64,000 nucleotides of DNA from positions 4,836,001-4,900,000 of the forward strand of contig JAULSU010000003.1 of the NCBI GenBank assembly GCA_030512335.1, in the 5' to 3' direction. Within the stretch, counting starts at the first letter, position 1. Each line of letters opens with the position of its first letter. This document shows, piece by piece, positions 29,975 through 40,168 of this stretch. The DNA is from Immersiella caudata. Lineage: Eukaryota; Ascomycota; Sordariomycetes; Sordariales; Lasiosphaeriaceae. The notes below the pieces were generated by a model. The model ran no database searches. It saw only the letters and a list, made by a program, of their open reading frames with translations, and was not told the origin of the DNA. A program made the position numbers and the translations under genes.

Positions 29975-30428
29975 GTTGAACGATACAGAAGATAAAAACT
30001 GGGGGCAAAATGAAGCGCGAAATCGGGCTGCATTGGGAAGGAACCTCGAGTTTTTAACATATGAGTGGAGAGTTGCGACTTGGTTTAGCCAAATCATGAC
30101 CTTGGCGTGGCCCTCTGGTGTTGTCATGCGGGGGAGGATGCGCGTTTCAGAGCCAGGAAGGGAAACCGCGCTAAACTGAAACGGGATTGATTCAGCGCCA
30201 GCCAATGAGGGACGAGACTGACTCAGGGGTAAGCCTCCAAGTTGTGGGAAACTCTACGTTCGGACCCAATCCAAATAAATGAGTGGTGATGATGGACGGG
30301 CTCCGGAGGCCCGGTTCGGTAACTTTCAGCAAAAAACATATTTGGACTTCATTTCCGATCTGCCGTGGGAGAGAGCCGATTGAGCGTGTTGACATCGACA
30401 TGGGAACCGGACTGACAGTAGACGCAGA
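29975..30428. other. Divergent upstream region
   Basis: Region between the Zn2Cys6 gene and the SGNH-like gene; no gene supported. Confidence 0.35.
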
Positions 30429-30434
30429 TATAAG
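30429..30434 (+). promoter_or_regulatory. TATA box of the SGNH-like gene
   Basis: TATAAG about 105 bases before the ATG at 30537, followed by a CT/CA-rich leader. Confidence 0.5.
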
Positions 30435-30536
30435 GGGAGACCCATTCTAAGCTACAATCAACATCCATCAACTCCCATCATCCTCCGTCTCCCAACAAAA
30501 TACCACAACCTTTGCCTCAAAACAATCACCACCAAA

Positions 30537-31151
30537 ATGCACCTCCAGCTCACCGCCCTCGTTCCCCTCCTCCCTCTCACCTTCGCAACCCCCCTATCCC
30601 TCCTCCCCCGCCAAACCCGCGAACCCTCCATGGGCTTCATCGGCTGCTCCATGTCCGAAAACGTCGCCCAAGGCTACATCGCCATCGGCGGAACCCACAT
30701 GTGGGGCCCCTACGGCACCGGCGGCCTCGTCGTGCAATCCTGGACAAACACCAACTCCCCGTCCTGGCAAAAGTTCGACCAGCAAGCCGCGCGCTACGGC
30801 AAACCCGTCGAGGTCTGGGTGCAGATCTGTATCTTCCAGAACCCCGGTGCTACCTACGACGAGGTCAAGCAGTTGGTTGCCAACGCCCGGCAGCATGCTG
30901 CGCCGGGTGCGAGGATTTGGATCACGGGGCAGCCGGTGTACCCGGATAATCCGACGAGTTGCTTTTTGGCGGGAGCGACGGGGCCGCAGTTGACGGTGGA
31001 TTTAGCGAAGAGGGCGGGGGAGGATAAGGGGTTGAATGTTACGTATCCGGGGGAGTTTAACCTGATGAGGGGGGAGGTAGCTGATGGGTGTCATGCGAAC
31101 ACGGCGGGGCAGAGGAGTTTGGGGAGGCAGGCTATTGCGTTTTGGGGGTGA
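30537..31151 (+). CDS. Secreted SGNH-hydrolase-like protein
   Basis: 204 residues, one exon, ATG in caccaaaATGc. A signal peptide (MHLQLTALVPLLPLTFATPLS) is followed by MGFIGCSMSENVAQGY, a beta-strand plus turn at the place where SGNH enzymes carry GDS. Later come GGLVVQSW, VWVQICIFQNPGATYDEV, IWITGQPVYPDNP and finally ADGCHANTAGQRSLG, which fits the D-x-x-H block holding the catalytic Asp and His. The GDS serine would be the Ser of GCS (inference). A small secreted esterase/lipase-like fold is likely, with an unknown substrate. GC-biased third positions and strong context point to an expressed gene. Confidence 0.7.
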   Translation: MHLQLTALVPLLPLTFATPLSLLPRQTREPSMGFIGCSMSENVAQGYIAIGGTHMWGPYGTGGLVVQSWTNTNSPSWQKFDQQAARYGKPVEVWVQICIFQNPGATYDEVKQLVANARQHAAPGARIWITGQPVYPDNPTSCFLAGATGPQLTVDLAKRAGEDKGLNVTYPGEFNLMRGEVADGCHANTAGQRSLGRQAIAFWG

Positions 31152-31290
31152 GGGGTATGTGGCAAGTCAGGCAAGGGGATTCAGGGGATGGTGATGATAG
31201 GGGAACTTTTGTTTCAGAAAAGACGTGACATTGAAAAATGACAATAAACCTGAGCGCAATCCAATTTTGAGCTCCCGTTTCTGACATGGC

Positions 31291-32259
31291 CTACTTCTCT
31301 GCCGACGTGGTGTTTGACCCCTCCGAGCCCTTCCTCTCCTGGACAGAGACCTCAGCGGACTCCTTCGACTTGGGCCCAGTCCAGATGCCTAGCCCCAAGT
31401 TACCGCCCTCGAGTGCCCCATTCTGCATTTGCATGTGCCTCTCCGGGTCCACAAACGAAGGCAGACGCTCCACTCCGTTCACAGGAGTATCTTGCGATGT
31501 CATCCTCGCCACGCTCCTCGTCAGCTCAACAAGCTTGTTCAGAATTGTGTACTCGATCTTGAGCTTGATGCTGTACACCAGCACTTTGTACGAAGTCTGG
31601 ATGTTGTGCAGCCCAAGGAACTCAAAGAGCATGATGTTGATGTCCAGCAGGACGATGATGACGTTGACGACGAAAAGGTGGATGATCAAGCGGCGAGCCT
31701 TGCCCTTGTCGTCATTCAGCGCAAAGACGCGGCGCAGACGCATAAGCTTGACAGCTTCGTAGATGTAGAGGGACGAGATGATGACTTCCTGTAGGAAAAA
31801 GATGGTGATTTGGGCACGTTCCCAGACGTTGTATGGTGGACGGAAGGACTTGATGCCGGCGTCTTTGCCGTAGGCGAGGACGGTGACGGGGACGTGCAGG
31901 ATGAAGACGTTGGTGATGATCATGGCGAGCACTGCCCGGAGTATCTTTTGGTTCTGCAGGACCAGATGGAGTCTTGAGTAGAGAACTAGCGACTGGCCTG
32001 TCACCATGAACCACCAGCCGACGAGGTAGAGAGTGACGTGGCCGGGACCGACGAGGTCTCTACGGAATAGCTCGGTCAAGGACGCGACGGCGTGTGGAGC
32101 GATGCCCCAGGTTGCGGCGAGGAAACTCCAAAAGTAGAGGCCGGACCGCCGCTTAAAAGTGCCCATGATGATGAAGTTGAGCTCAAAGACGTTGTAGAGG
32201 GCCACGCAGGGAAAAGCAATCATGGTGACTGTTTCCACGGGAATGGTGCTGGTAGCCAT
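31291..32259 (-). CDS. Seven-helix integral membrane protein, DUF7703-like
   Basis: 322 residues, one exon, ATG at 32259. Hydrophobic helices lie at about 11-33 (MIAFPCVALYNVFELNFIIMG), 40-62, 74-95 (HVTLYLVGWWFMVTGQSLVLYS), 108-130, 148-168 (ITIFFLQEVIISSLYIYEAVKL), 184-205 and 214-236, then a soluble tail rich in Gly, Glu and Ser. Motifs YSRLHLVLQN, the E-YNVWERAQITIF loop and the K-ARRLIIHLFVVNVIIVLLDI helix are typical of a fungal family I know as DUF7703, often annotated only as integral membrane protein. No charge or cofactor site is diagnostic. It is convergent with the SGNH-like gene (140 bp apart). Confidence 0.75.
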   Translation of the reverse strand: MATSTIPVETVTMIAFPCVALYNVFELNFIIMGTFKRRSGLYFWSFLAATWGIAPHAVASLTELFRRDLVGPGHVTLYLVGWWFMVTGQSLVLYSRLHLVLQNQKILRAVLAMIITNVFILHVPVTVLAYGKDAGIKSFRPPYNVWERAQITIFFLQEVIISSLYIYEAVKLMRLRRVFALNDDKGKARRLIIHLFVVNVIIVLLDINIMLFEFLGLHNIQTSYKVLVYSIKLKIEYTILNKLVELTRSVARMTSQDTPVNGVERLPSFVDPERHMQMQNGALEGGNLGLGIWTGPKSKESAEVSVQERKGSEGSNTTSAEK

Positions 32260-34343
32260 GGTGGAGGTAGTGCGATCTGCAACACTCGGCGTTGGTGTTG
32301 GTGTGTTTGAGAGGAGATAGTGTTCAAAGTTTCTTTGGACAGCAGCGTTACTGTCATGAATGAAGAGAAAAAGAGTTCGTTAACTGGAACTCCAGAGAAG
32401 GACTGGAAAAACTGACGAGGCACGGAAAAGGGGTGAAAGACAGGCTATCACTGCGGTTATAAATACAACTATCAACCCCCCACCCACCCCCCCCCCCCCT
32501 CCCTTCACTGACATTGGGCTTCAATATTCCGCGGAGGTTGCTGTCTGAGGCGTCATGATAGTTCAAAACTCAGACTACTAGACTAGAAACATTTTCGCTT
32601 CAGGTCGTACAGCTCTCGTTCACGATACTGCCTCACTAGGCAGAAGTCGTGATGTTCTCATATCAATACGCTCGGAGCTGGTCCCGAGCCAGTCCCGAGC
32701 CAGCGGGCTGGACTCTTGCATATGTCGGCACGTCAGAATCTAAAGTTAGGACATTCGATCATCCAATGAGGTTTTGCCCCTTTACCACAACTGCCGCTCC
32801 CAGTGTCAGCATTCAGGTAACCACGGTTGCTGATTCAGCGTTACTTGTCAACTGCCAGCGCGCCAATAAAATGTCGCCTCGGCTGCCCCCAACGACGCAC
32901 TCCGTCCTTCGCGTGGGACAAATCGTCCATAACTGGCTCGCTTAACACTTTGCAGGTTATTAGTAATGCGGCACTGAATGTCTTAAACGTGGTGGGCACG
33001 CCATCTTCGCTCAGCCCTATAGCAATTGCCTTGACAGGCTGATAGCCAAGACCTTCGGTCCTGTTTTCGGTTAACGTTAGTGCAAGAAACTCAAACTTGA
33101 CATGCCATTCCACACTTACCGCATGGCAAAGGAAGAGCATCTAAAAGAAAATGGGGTTTGTCTTCCCCACTCCTCCTCATTCGTCGTATCAGCTGGGAAG
33201 TCCACGAGTAGGAAGGTGCCGTTCAGCCATCCCACGCCATCTGGCACTGCCAGGTGCCAGCCAACTGCGATAATTGCTTTTGCTCAACGCTAAAATTCAG
33301 CCCCCTCATGCAGCAGCCCCTCACGACTCCTTCGACCTGCACCCGACTTCACCTCATCGCGTTCTCCCGTCTCTTGACGTCAACGCCGCCCACCGCGACG
33401 AATCTCCACAATGGCGGCTCAATACCGACGACTCGAGCTCCGATTGGACGAAACGTAGGAAACGAAACTTCGGGACTTCTTGACAAGAATCTGCTCGAAA
33501 AACCCCGACATTCCAGCAGGCCATGCTCAACGGCTTCGCAGATCTCGAAAGGGAGCGAGAGCGCCAAAGGCTGTTCAGGCAGAAGCGATGTCGCAAATGC
33601 GGTCGAACTGGTTGCACGTCGAAGAACCGAGGACCTGCAAGCCTCTGTCGACACCGCCTGGAGGTATTGTAATTTCCTTCCATCCTTCTACTCCACCACT
33701 TTTGCGTCTGGCCAGCGACTCACGCTCTCGGGCCCACCAGCACCCGTCCAAAAGGCGCCTGAAGACTATTAGCGTGATGCTGAGATATGGAGCGAGCACC
33801 GGGATGGATGAAAGAGCTAATTACCCTGGTAATGGGAACAGCTCAATGCCTAAGGTGCACTGCGCAGTCGTATTGAACCAAAGGTCATGCTTCACACCAT
33901 ATGTCGCCGAGGATTCCGAACACAACCAATTGCAGAGCGAGAAGGATTTTGGCGCCCTGCGGAGAACCATGGTTCGTCCGCTGAGCGGGTTGCGGTCCAC
34001 GTGCTGCAAGTGGTGGCTGCTGCAAGGTGTGGCGATCGCATGACGATCCGCCTGCGGTTTGCGGCACGGGGAGGCGCAATTGGGTAGGTACCGGGTTGCG
34101 AGTGCGAAAGTCAGCCTTGGGGTGATTTCAGGGGTGGCATTTTGTCAGCGTGGGATCAGTGTGAAATAGAGCCGAGAAGAGCCGGCTCAACTTTAATGTG
34201 TAGGAGGCTCTGGTCAGGCTGTCTGTCCCCCTTCCCGGGCTTTTCGTGCATGTTTTTCTGGGGTGTGCAGCTTCTGTTGGCGGCACAGCCGACAGAGCCT
34301 CGCATTCCACGTAATGGAACTGGGATGGAACTGACAAGGACGA
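32260..34343. other. Long gene-poor stretch
   Basis: No gene is supported over 2 kb. A C-rich run lies near 32478-32505. Around 33410-33660 overlapping frames are rich in Arg and include a Cys-containing RCRKCGRTGC, but stops precede it and no splice model works. The right end is the promoter of the S8 peptidase. Confidence 0.4.
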
Positions 34344-34353
34344 TATATAAAGG
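34344..34353 (+). promoter_or_regulatory. TATA box of the S8 peptidase gene
   Basis: TATATAAAGG about 110 bases upstream of the ATG at 34464. Confidence 0.6.
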
Positions 34354-34463
34354 CTACAAAATCTTTGTACAGTGTGAGTTCCTCAAGGATCCGAATTACC
34401 CTCAACACCGTCTTGCCTTTTTTGCCCCCCATCTGTCACCGCGACAGATCCTGACTCTTCAAC

Positions 34464-36020
34464 ATGTTGCAACATACCTTCACGGGGCTCCTGTGCGCTC
34501 TCATCACCTTCAATCCCGCAGCAGCGACATCCATCCCCCGACGAGCCGCGACCGATGGGCTTGCCACTTCCTCATCCATCGCCCTAAAACTCCATCCGGA
34601 CTTCTCTTCCGCTCGCAAACGCCAAGATGGCTCCCTCGCCGGCGCCGGCCTCGTCCAATCACTCGTCACCAAAGCTCTTCCCAACCAAAAAGCGAACTCC
34701 AAGCGCCAGGACTCGCCCTTGAACGTTCGCCCGCTCTTCAACCTCCCCCCCTCCGTCATCGACCGCATCGTCGCCGACGCCACAGCCAACGACCCAACCT
34801 ACATCCCCACCGACTTTCACGCCTGGTACCAAGTCCAACTCCCCTCCCCCTCCAACACCACCGAAACCAACTCCCTCCTCACAACCCTCCTCTCCAACCC
34901 CGAAGTGTCCTCCGTCCAACCCCTCCACCACGTCTCTCCCCCAGGAATACTCGCCCCCCGCGCCGTAAACCCTACGGATGACCCCCTGTTCCCCGAGCAA
35001 GCCTACCTCAAGGCCTCCCCGCGCGGCATCAACGCCGAATACGCCTGGACCTTCCCCGGCGGGGACGGCACCGGCGCCTCCGTCATCGACGTTGAACGTG
35101 GCTGGAAAGTAACCGACTCCGGTCTCGTCAACCACGAGGACCTCGCCGCCGCCAACCTGCAGATCCTCAGCGGTGTGGACAATCGCGGGCGCGGCTTTGC
35201 CGACTGGCGACACGGGACCGCGGTTGTGGGAATCATGTTGATGGTGGATAATACCATTGGCGGGGTGGGTGTCGCGCCAGGCGCAAAGGGGGCGTTGGTT
35301 AGCGTGAGACGCGGGGATGTCCCCATTGATAACCGGGCCGAGGCGATTTTGGATGCGACGAGCAGGATGGCGGCGGGGGATGTGATGCTGTTGGAGATGC
35401 AGGTGGAAGATGCGGATTTTACAGAGTACTGGCCGGTTGAGCTGTACGATTTGGAGTTTGAGGCCATCCGCGCGGCGACGGCGAAGGGGATCGTGGTGGT
35501 GGAGCCGGCGGGGAATGGGCTGATAGGGGAGGGGGAGGGTGAGGGGGATGTCGATCTGGATGGGCCGGTGGTGAGGCCGGGGGACACGGAGGCGAAGCGG
35601 TGGATGAACCCGAGTAGTCCGGATTATAGGGGGGATTCGGGGGCGATTATTGTGGGTGCGTCGACGTCGACGGTGCCAAGGAGGAAGATGGTTTGGAGTA
35701 ATCATGGGGCGAGAGTGGATGTGCACTCGTGGGGGGAGAACATTACGACTACCATGTGTCAGGAGGACCCGAGCGGTATGGGTATCTGCAATGACAGTTA
35801 TGAGCAGTTCGGGGGCACGTCTGGCGCGTCGCCGATTATTGTTGGGGCGGCGCTGAGCATTCAGGGCATGTTGGCGGCCAAGGGACGGCCAAAGCTGAAC
35901 TCGGTGCAGATGAGGGAGTTGCTCAAGATTGGAGGAACAGCTGCGGCGAATCCGGAAGCTGGTAACATTGGGGTTCAGCCGGATTTGAAGGCCTTGATTG
36001 ATGGAGGGCATGTGAACTAG
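34464..36020 (+). CDS. Secreted subtilisin-like (S8) serine peptidase
   Basis: 518 residues, one exon, with a signal peptide (MLQHTFTGLLCALITFNPAAA) and a long propeptide of about 150 residues with KR sites. The catalytic triad is visible: Asp209 in VIDVERGW, His250 in WRHGTAVVGI and Ser453 in GGTSGASP, with the oxyanion Asn in EPAGNG (about 350). The aspartate block is V-D-V-E-x-G-W followed by NHEDL rather than the D-T/S-G of ordinary fungal subtilisins; I associate that variant with bacterial S8 peptidases. It should act outside the cell as an endopeptidase. A glycine/glutamate-rich insert (GEGEGEGD) precedes the Ser domain. A TATA box lies at 34344. Confidence 0.85.
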   Translation: MLQHTFTGLLCALITFNPAAATSIPRRAATDGLATSSSIALKLHPDFSSARKRQDGSLAGAGLVQSLVTKALPNQKANSKRQDSPLNVRPLFNLPPSVIDRIVADATANDPTYIPTDFHAWYQVQLPSPSNTTETNSLLTTLLSNPEVSSVQPLHHVSPPGILAPRAVNPTDDPLFPEQAYLKASPRGINAEYAWTFPGGDGTGASVIDVERGWKVTDSGLVNHEDLAAANLQILSGVDNRGRGFADWRHGTAVVGIMLMVDNTIGGVGVAPGAKGALVSVRRGDVPIDNRAEAILDATSRMAAGDVMLLEMQVEDADFTEYWPVELYDLEFEAIRAATAKGIVVVEPAGNGLIGEGEGEGDVDLDGPVVRPGDTEAKRWMNPSSPDYRGDSGAIIVGASTSTVPRRKMVWSNHGARVDVHSWGENITTTMCQEDPSGMGICNDSYEQFGGTSGASPIIVGAALSIQGMLAAKGRPKLNSVQMRELLKIGGTAAANPEAGNIGVQPDLKALIDGGHVN

Positions 36021-36790
36021 CGCCTGTGAGGACTGCATCTGTTAGCAAACCAGCCCATATCCCAAGGCAGAAAGAAGTGCGGGTGACTCAAGCAACAGTG
36101 CCTTCAACTCTGGTCTCTGGCTGCCTCATAGGTAGATTGGGATTTTTGAATGTAATTTTGTCAGTGCGTGCAGTGTCCGCACAGTGATTGATGCAGCTAT
36201 TGCCATTCAGATTGTGAGGGGCTGCGTTTGTGCGCTGGTTGACAGTGCAGCATTTGACAGGTGTTACTTTGGAGCGCTCAAGGGCCTGCGTCGCCGAAAG
36301 TGCAATGACCACTGGCGGTGTCTCTGACTTCGAAATGGAAGAAAACACACCGGACCATGTTGAATGCCTGAGGCGACCCAGCGGCCACTGGCTCCAACAT
36401 GGAGACTAGCGCATCTGCAAATTTCGGCCAAAAATCTTTACAATGCACCTTCCACCGTCAAGCCCACGTCACAGCTCCCCGACAATACGGCTTTGCGGCG
36501 TCCAGACCATGGTGTTACGTTCCCTTGGCCCATGCGTTGTTGCAGTCAATTGACCTTGAAGGATTCGTCGCTTTCACCCGGCACCAACATCAACAGATCC
36601 GTAAAAAGCTTCCGGAAGCAAAATCTCCAGAATGGGACCACTTTAGCCGGAGGGGCACGGCGAAGGGACTCAAATAATGTTTTGATGTCGCTGTCGCCCT
36701 TTCGTCGCGATGACTCTCTCGCCCAAGACCATCCGGGTCAACGACGCAATTGCAAATTCTAGGACAAAAACACAGCAGCTTGAGCTCCGC
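36021..36790. other. Intergenic
   Basis: No gene supported. A start codon at 36710 is in frame with the next gene, but the peptide it would add is hydrophilic and would bury the signal peptide. Confidence 0.35.
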
Positions 36791-37435
36791 ATGAAGATGC
36801 GCTCCATCACCGCCGCCGCTGCTGCAGCAGTTAGTGCGTGCCTCGCCGCATCCGCCACGGCCCAGTTCGTCGCGCAGTCGCAACACACGGCCGTTTACAC
36901 CACTACCGTTCAAGCCAACCGGGGCTCGGACTCATCGCCGCAGGTCATCGCAACTGTCGTCGTCACCTTGCTTATGCCCGCTGAGGCCGAGGGATACCCA
37001 ACCCAGGGCGCCCCGCTGACAGGCACGGCCATCTCGCACTTTTCCGCCGCCGCTCCTGCATCCTCTTGGGACAAGACCAACGACCTGTTCTGGACCCTCG
37101 GAGGCGATGTATCTCCCGGCGTGGATACAGCTACGCTCACTTCACTGCACACGTGGACCGACTCCCGCACTGAAACTGGCCTTCACTTGTGGATGGGCAG
37201 CATGTCGACCGAGTGGACCACCACGGCCCGCGTGACATTTGTTGAAGGAGTTGGTCCGAGGTACCCGGCCACCATTATCCGCACCGGGTACACGCAGTGG
37301 GAGGTGACCATGAAAGGGGGCAACCAGGTGGTGGGCACGACGCATCGCGCTTCGACTACTTTGCAGTACACAAGAATAACGACCATGGTGTTGGTCCCAA
37401 CTCGGCCGACACCGTTGCCTCGGCAGGATGACTGA
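36791..37435 (+). CDS. Hypothetical secreted protein
   Basis: 214 residues, one exon. The start is taken at MKMRSITAAAAAAVSACLAASATAQ, a clear signal peptide; the longer frame from 36710 is less likely. The mature protein is Thr- and Ser-rich, with strand-like stretches (HTAVYTTTVQA, IATVVVTLLMP, LHTWTDSRTETGLHLWMG, TARVTFVEG, YTQWEVTMKGG) and no cysteine, suggesting a beta-rich extracellular domain. The C-terminus (TPLPRQDD) is short and hydrophilic, so there is no GPI signal. I do not recognise a family. Confidence 0.6.
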   Translation: MKMRSITAAAAAAVSACLAASATAQFVAQSQHTAVYTTTVQANRGSDSSPQVIATVVVTLLMPAEAEGYPTQGAPLTGTAISHFSAAAPASSWDKTNDLFWTLGGDVSPGVDTATLTSLHTWTDSRTETGLHLWMGSMSTEWTTTARVTFVEGVGPRYPATIIRTGYTQWEVTMKGGNQVVGTTHRASTTLQYTRITTMVLVPTRPTPLPRQDD

Positions 37436-37778
37436 AGGGTACCTACCTGGTAAGGAGGTGAGGGTTATACGAAATGATGACTGGTCTTAGCTTGGTTGTC
37501 GAATGAGAGCTTCATTTTAACTCCAGCTGATACCCACGCCGCTGACCAACGTGACGCTGGGTGACACTGAGCAACAGGGCAGCGTCTGCGCCCCGCAATG
37601 CGTCTGACGTGCCTGGGCATTTTCCGGGGCCATGGGTCACCAAAACGCCTCGCACTGGCCTGCGCCGCTCGCAAAAACCCCGGCCTGCAGTAGCATTGTT
37701 CCTGCTGTGGCGTTCATTGAAAATGCCAGACAAAATATGCATCGAGGAATCGCTGAGAATAGGGGTCATACAATCGAC
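37436..37778. other. Intergenic
   Basis: No gene; right end is the promoter of the tannase-family gene. Confidence 0.35.
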
Positions 37779-37784
37779 TATAAG
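37779..37784 (+). promoter_or_regulatory. TATA box of the tannase-family gene
   Basis: TATAAG about 95 bases before the ATG at 37877. Confidence 0.5.
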
Positions 37785-37876
37785 ACGGTGTTGTGAAGCA
37801 GCTGAAAAAACGAAACCTGAGTCTATCATCAACACTCGTTTCCAAGACTTTCTCACCAGTCGGTGCAGAACCAAAA

Positions 37877-39649
37877 ATGACTTCTCTTTTAGTTCGGTGG
37901 GTCTATGTGCTCGCTTTTCTTGGGCAGGTATTGTCCATGCCCACAATCGAGACACGACAGACTGGGCTCGACCGGTGCAAGGACGTGACCTTTTCGGATG
38001 TAATCAAGAAGTTCGGAGGCCAAATCGCAACAGGATCGCCATATACCTGGCAAAACGAACCGACGCCAGTCGGACTGGACAAAACAAAGGTGTTGAACGT
38101 GGCTGGAAGCTTGGGTGTCGGCAGAGACATCTGCGGCCTCCGCGTCAACGTCACACCAAACATTGCACTCGAGCTCTATCTTCCGAACCCAACCAAGTGG
38201 AATGCAAACAAACGTATTCTCACCGTCGGCAACGGCGCCTTCATGGGCGGCACCAGCCGCTACGACATGTTCAGCCGCGCCATGCACGACTACGCCGTCA
38301 TGTCGACCAACACGGGACACGAGGAGTGGGATTTGAGCTGGGCAAACAAGGAGAATCAGGATACCCTACAGGCAGATTGGGCTTGGAGGGCCATGGTACG
38401 TGTTGCCGCTCTGCAAAAGACCAAAGTTCTATCTAACGTTTCCCCGCAGAACAGCTCAGTCGGGCTCGCCAAAGAACTCGTCAAGGCCTACTACCAACCG
38501 GCTGCCGGATCTGTGGTAAGGAGCTATTACTCGGGCTGTTCCACCGGTGGTCGCCAAGGCATCCGCCAGATGGAGGTCAACCCGTCCAGCTTCGACGGCA
38601 TGCTCATTGGCGCACCCGCGTGGAACGTCCGATCAGCCATGCCCGTCCTCTCGCGCATAGCTTGGATCTCGCGCACCTACGACCTCGAAGACCGCGCCGG
38701 CACAGATCTCCACCAACGTCTGTACAAAAACGTCGTCGACCGCTGCGACACCACCACCAAAGGCGACAACGTCCCCGATAGAATCGTCAGCAACTCGGAC
38801 GACTGCCTCGCCATGTTCAAAAACAGCAGCATCGAAACCGGCGCCGTGTGGAAGGGCTACGACTGCGACGCGAACCAAACCCCAAACACCACTTGCATCA
38901 CCCTCGATCAACGCCGAGGCTTCATGCTGCTCCTCGACACCTTCCTCAACCCCTCCGACAAGACCTACGCCGGCGACGGCTTCGACATCACCTCCATCAA
39001 AGACCTCGCCGTCTTCCTTGACACAGGCTCCATCGACGGCTTCAACGACGAATTCTCCAAATACTTTATCGGAAAGCAAACCAAATGGGACAGCGACGAA
39101 AACGGTATAACCCTCCTCAAGGACACCATCGACTGGGATAAGAAAGTGCGAGCCAACGCCCAGGGCGCCACCCTTAAAAATGACAAGCTCCGCACCATCC
39201 TCTACACGGGAACCGCCGACGGGACCGTTTCTTCGATTGGTACGCGCCGGCTCTTCCAGGACGCTGGTGGATCCTCCAACGCCAATCTCGCCTATTTTGA
39301 ACTTCCTGGCATGCCGCACTGCACCGATACCACCCTTGGCGCCGAGAATGTACCGTGGTATATCGGCGGGGTGAACATCGCGAGCTTTGACGGATCGTAC
39401 AAGTGGTGGATGGACAATAAGACGCTGCAGGGTCCTGCCTACGATGCGTTGACGGCGGTGGCCGAGTGGGTTGAGAAGGGCACGAAGCCGAGCACGTTAA
39501 TTGCGACGGCGTTCCAGAGGGGCACGGGTAGTAGGTGGGCGGTGTCGAGGCAGAGACCGGTTTGTGCGAGTCCGTTGAAGCAGGTGTTTAATGGGGATGT
39601 GACGAAGCAGGCTGAGATTGATGATGTTAACAAGTGGGTGTGTAAGTGA
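37877..39649 (+). CDS. Secreted tannase/feruloyl-esterase family protein
   Basis: Exons 37877-38395 and 38450-39649 encode 572 residues. It hydrolyses ester bonds of gallic or hydroxycinnamic acids in plant material (family knowledge). A signal peptide (MTSLLVRWVYVLAFLGQVLS) is followed by CKDVTF, VGNGAFMGG, MSTNTGHEEWD and YYSGCSTGGRQG with Cys203 and nucleophile Ser204, then Asp430 in GTADGT and His463 beside Cys in PGMPHC, so the CS-D-HC arrangement is complete. The intron (gtacgt...ccgcag, 54 bp) has no stop and keeps frame, so retention would insert 18 residues. It is called an intron because the family alignment needs WRAM to be followed directly by SVGLAKELVKAYY. Confidence 0.9.
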   Translation: MTSLLVRWVYVLAFLGQVLSMPTIETRQTGLDRCKDVTFSDVIKKFGGQIATGSPYTWQNEPTPVGLDKTKVLNVAGSLGVGRDICGLRVNVTPNIALELYLPNPTKWNANKRILTVGNGAFMGGTSRYDMFSRAMHDYAVMSTNTGHEEWDLSWANKENQDTLQADWAWRAMVRVAALQKTKVLSNVSPQNSSVGLAKELVKAYYQPAAGSVVRSYYSGCSTGGRQGIRQMEVNPSSFDGMLIGAPAWNVRSAMPVLSRIAWISRTYDLEDRAGTDLHQRLYKNVVDRCDTTTKGDNVPDRIVSNSDDCLAMFKNSSIETGAVWKGYDCDANQTPNTTCITLDQRRGFMLLLDTFLNPSDKTYAGDGFDITSIKDLAVFLDTGSIDGFNDEFSKYFIGKQTKWDSDENGITLLKDTIDWDKKVRANAQGATLKNDKLRTILYTGTADGTVSSIGTRRLFQDAGGSSNANLAYFELPGMPHCTDTTLGAENVPWYIGGVNIASFDGSYKWWMDNKTLQGPAYDALTAVAEWVEKGTKPSTLIATAFQRGTGSRWAVSRQRPVCASPLKQVFNGDVTKQAEIDDVNKWVCK

Positions 39650-40168
39650 GGTGTGAACTAGGTGTGGGTTTGTTGAAGGGTTGGAGTGGATGTACGCTGC
39701 CTGTTTGTATTATGAGTTTGTTTGGCTTTGGAGTCTTTCCCTTGTTGTCCTTTAGAAATGGCCACAGATAGGTCAACGCCCTCACGGGTGCCGCCGACAT
39801 CCCTTTTCAAGCTTCACTGCAATCATATTCCTCCGTGTCTGGGTGTTACCAAGCTTTTCAGGTGGTATTTTTCCATCTAGATCCCGCGATTTCAACAGCC
39901 AAAGTCCCTTAGAAACCTAGATAACGCCAAAGCTGTTATTAATGTACGGTATCACCCGAGGACAGCTCCTCTTTGTCGCGGTCAAATTTGTGTGATGCAC
40001 GAGCTCCAAAGTATTTTGGCCCGGCTGGGGAGTCTCAAAGTTGTGGGCAACCTCGCAGCGTATTCGAACAGGCTATTTTCACGTCTGGGAATACTGTGAT
40101 CAAAGCCATGCCCCTGTGACAGTTGAGTCCGAGCTGAGAGCTACATCCAGTCATTCACTGCTCTCACC
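39650..40168. other. Intergenic between convergent genes
   Basis: 3' regions of the tannase gene and of the coiled-coil gene; nothing else seen. Confidence 0.4.

Noticed and set aside
33410..33670. Arg-rich frames with a Cys-containing RCRKCGRTGC
   Set aside because: A stop precedes the piece, and no donor/acceptor pair gives a consistent phase with the upstream ATG.
34659..36038. 459-codon open frame on the minus strand over the S8 peptidase
   Set aside because: It is the antisense of a GC-rich gene with a complete catalytic triad; its translation is His/Arg-rich without motifs.
38396..38449. Reading the tannase region as one uninterrupted exon
   Set aside because: Possible because the segment is stop-free, but canonical borders and the family alignment favour an intron.
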